This document shows positions 40,669 through 40,672 of a stretch of DNA of 40,672 bases, in pieces. The DNA comes from JAAZMX01 sp035388025. GTDB taxonomy: Bacteria > Patescibacteriota > Patescibacteriia > UBA2196 > GWA2-42-15. Numbering within the stretch: the stretch's first letter is position 1; each line of letters starts with the position of its first letter. Where the stretch lies: positions 1 through 40,672 of the forward strand of contig DAOOPA010000003.1 in the NCBI GenBank assembly GCA_035388025.1, read 5' to 3'. The position numbers and the translations under genes were made by a program. The notes under the pieces were generated by a model. The model was not told the DNA's origin, ran no database searches, and saw only the letters and a list, made by a program, of their open reading frames with translations.

Positions 40669-40672
40669 AAGT

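Noticed and set aside
1..40672. CRISPR array, insertion sequence, prophage or toxin-antitoxin system
   Set aside because: No spaced direct repeats with unique spacers, no transposase, integrase or phage genes, and no recognised toxin pair were seen.

Overview
The window looks like a piece of a Patescibacteria (CPR, Parcubacteria-like) chromosome. This is inferred from compact core genes, AT-rich degenerate spacer repeats, a MurF with membrane helices in place of its usual N-terminal domain, a DUF4012 protein, an unusually short HrcA, and core genes that mostly lack a Shine-Dalgarno (SD) sequence. UGA is used as a stop (for example in the 56-aa zinc-ribbon gene), so the code appears standard. 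Nearly all genes lie on the minus strand. The plus strand carries only tRNA-Tyr, dus, one small orphan gene and a candidate hairpin RNA.

Layout. 1-5975: translation and cell-wall/division genes on the minus strand (serS, alpha/beta hydrolase, murF, ddl, ftsQ-like, partial rsmI). 6029-11716: accessory membrane proteins, an SPFH/stomatin protein, an HD-domain protein, lysS, mutM and a small O6-alkylguanine methyltransferase. 11717-13644: an accessory island with tRNA-Tyr and three small orphan genes. These have consensus-like promoters and leaders that can form alternative terminator/antiterminator structures, and a chain of palindromes lies among them. 13685-14629: dus. 14740-21404: membrane protein, dnaJ, a DUF3467 protein, an opposite-strand orphan gene, dnaK, hsp20, grpE and hrcA, with a perfect CIRCE operator on the promoter upstream of hrcA. 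21405-22041: no protein gene, but two strong candidate RNAs: a 111-nt hairpin RNA (plus) and a roughly 267-nt multi-helix RNA (minus) with a near-perfect sigma70 promoter and an intrinsic terminator. 22042-25430: CDP-alcohol phosphatidyltransferase and a large DUF4012 protein. 25561-32564: complete F1Fo ATP synthase operon (atpI-like, B, E, F, H, A, G, D, C) with promoter and terminator. 32646-40490: rmuC, ruvX, map, a degenerate 2-hydroxyacid dehydrogenase, adk, a small hypothetical gene, a NUDIX gene and secA.

Functionally most of this is housekeeping: protein synthesis and folding, peptidoglycan precursors and division, energy coupling, secretion and DNA repair. The novelty is in the non-coding parts: the multi-helix RNA at 21616-21882, the riboswitch/attenuator-like leaders of the orphan genes near 12.4-13.2 kb, and AT-rich intergenic repeats that also sit in frame inside or at the ends of proteins (Dus, SerS, NUDIX, SecA). 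No CRISPR array, insertion sequence or prophage was seen.
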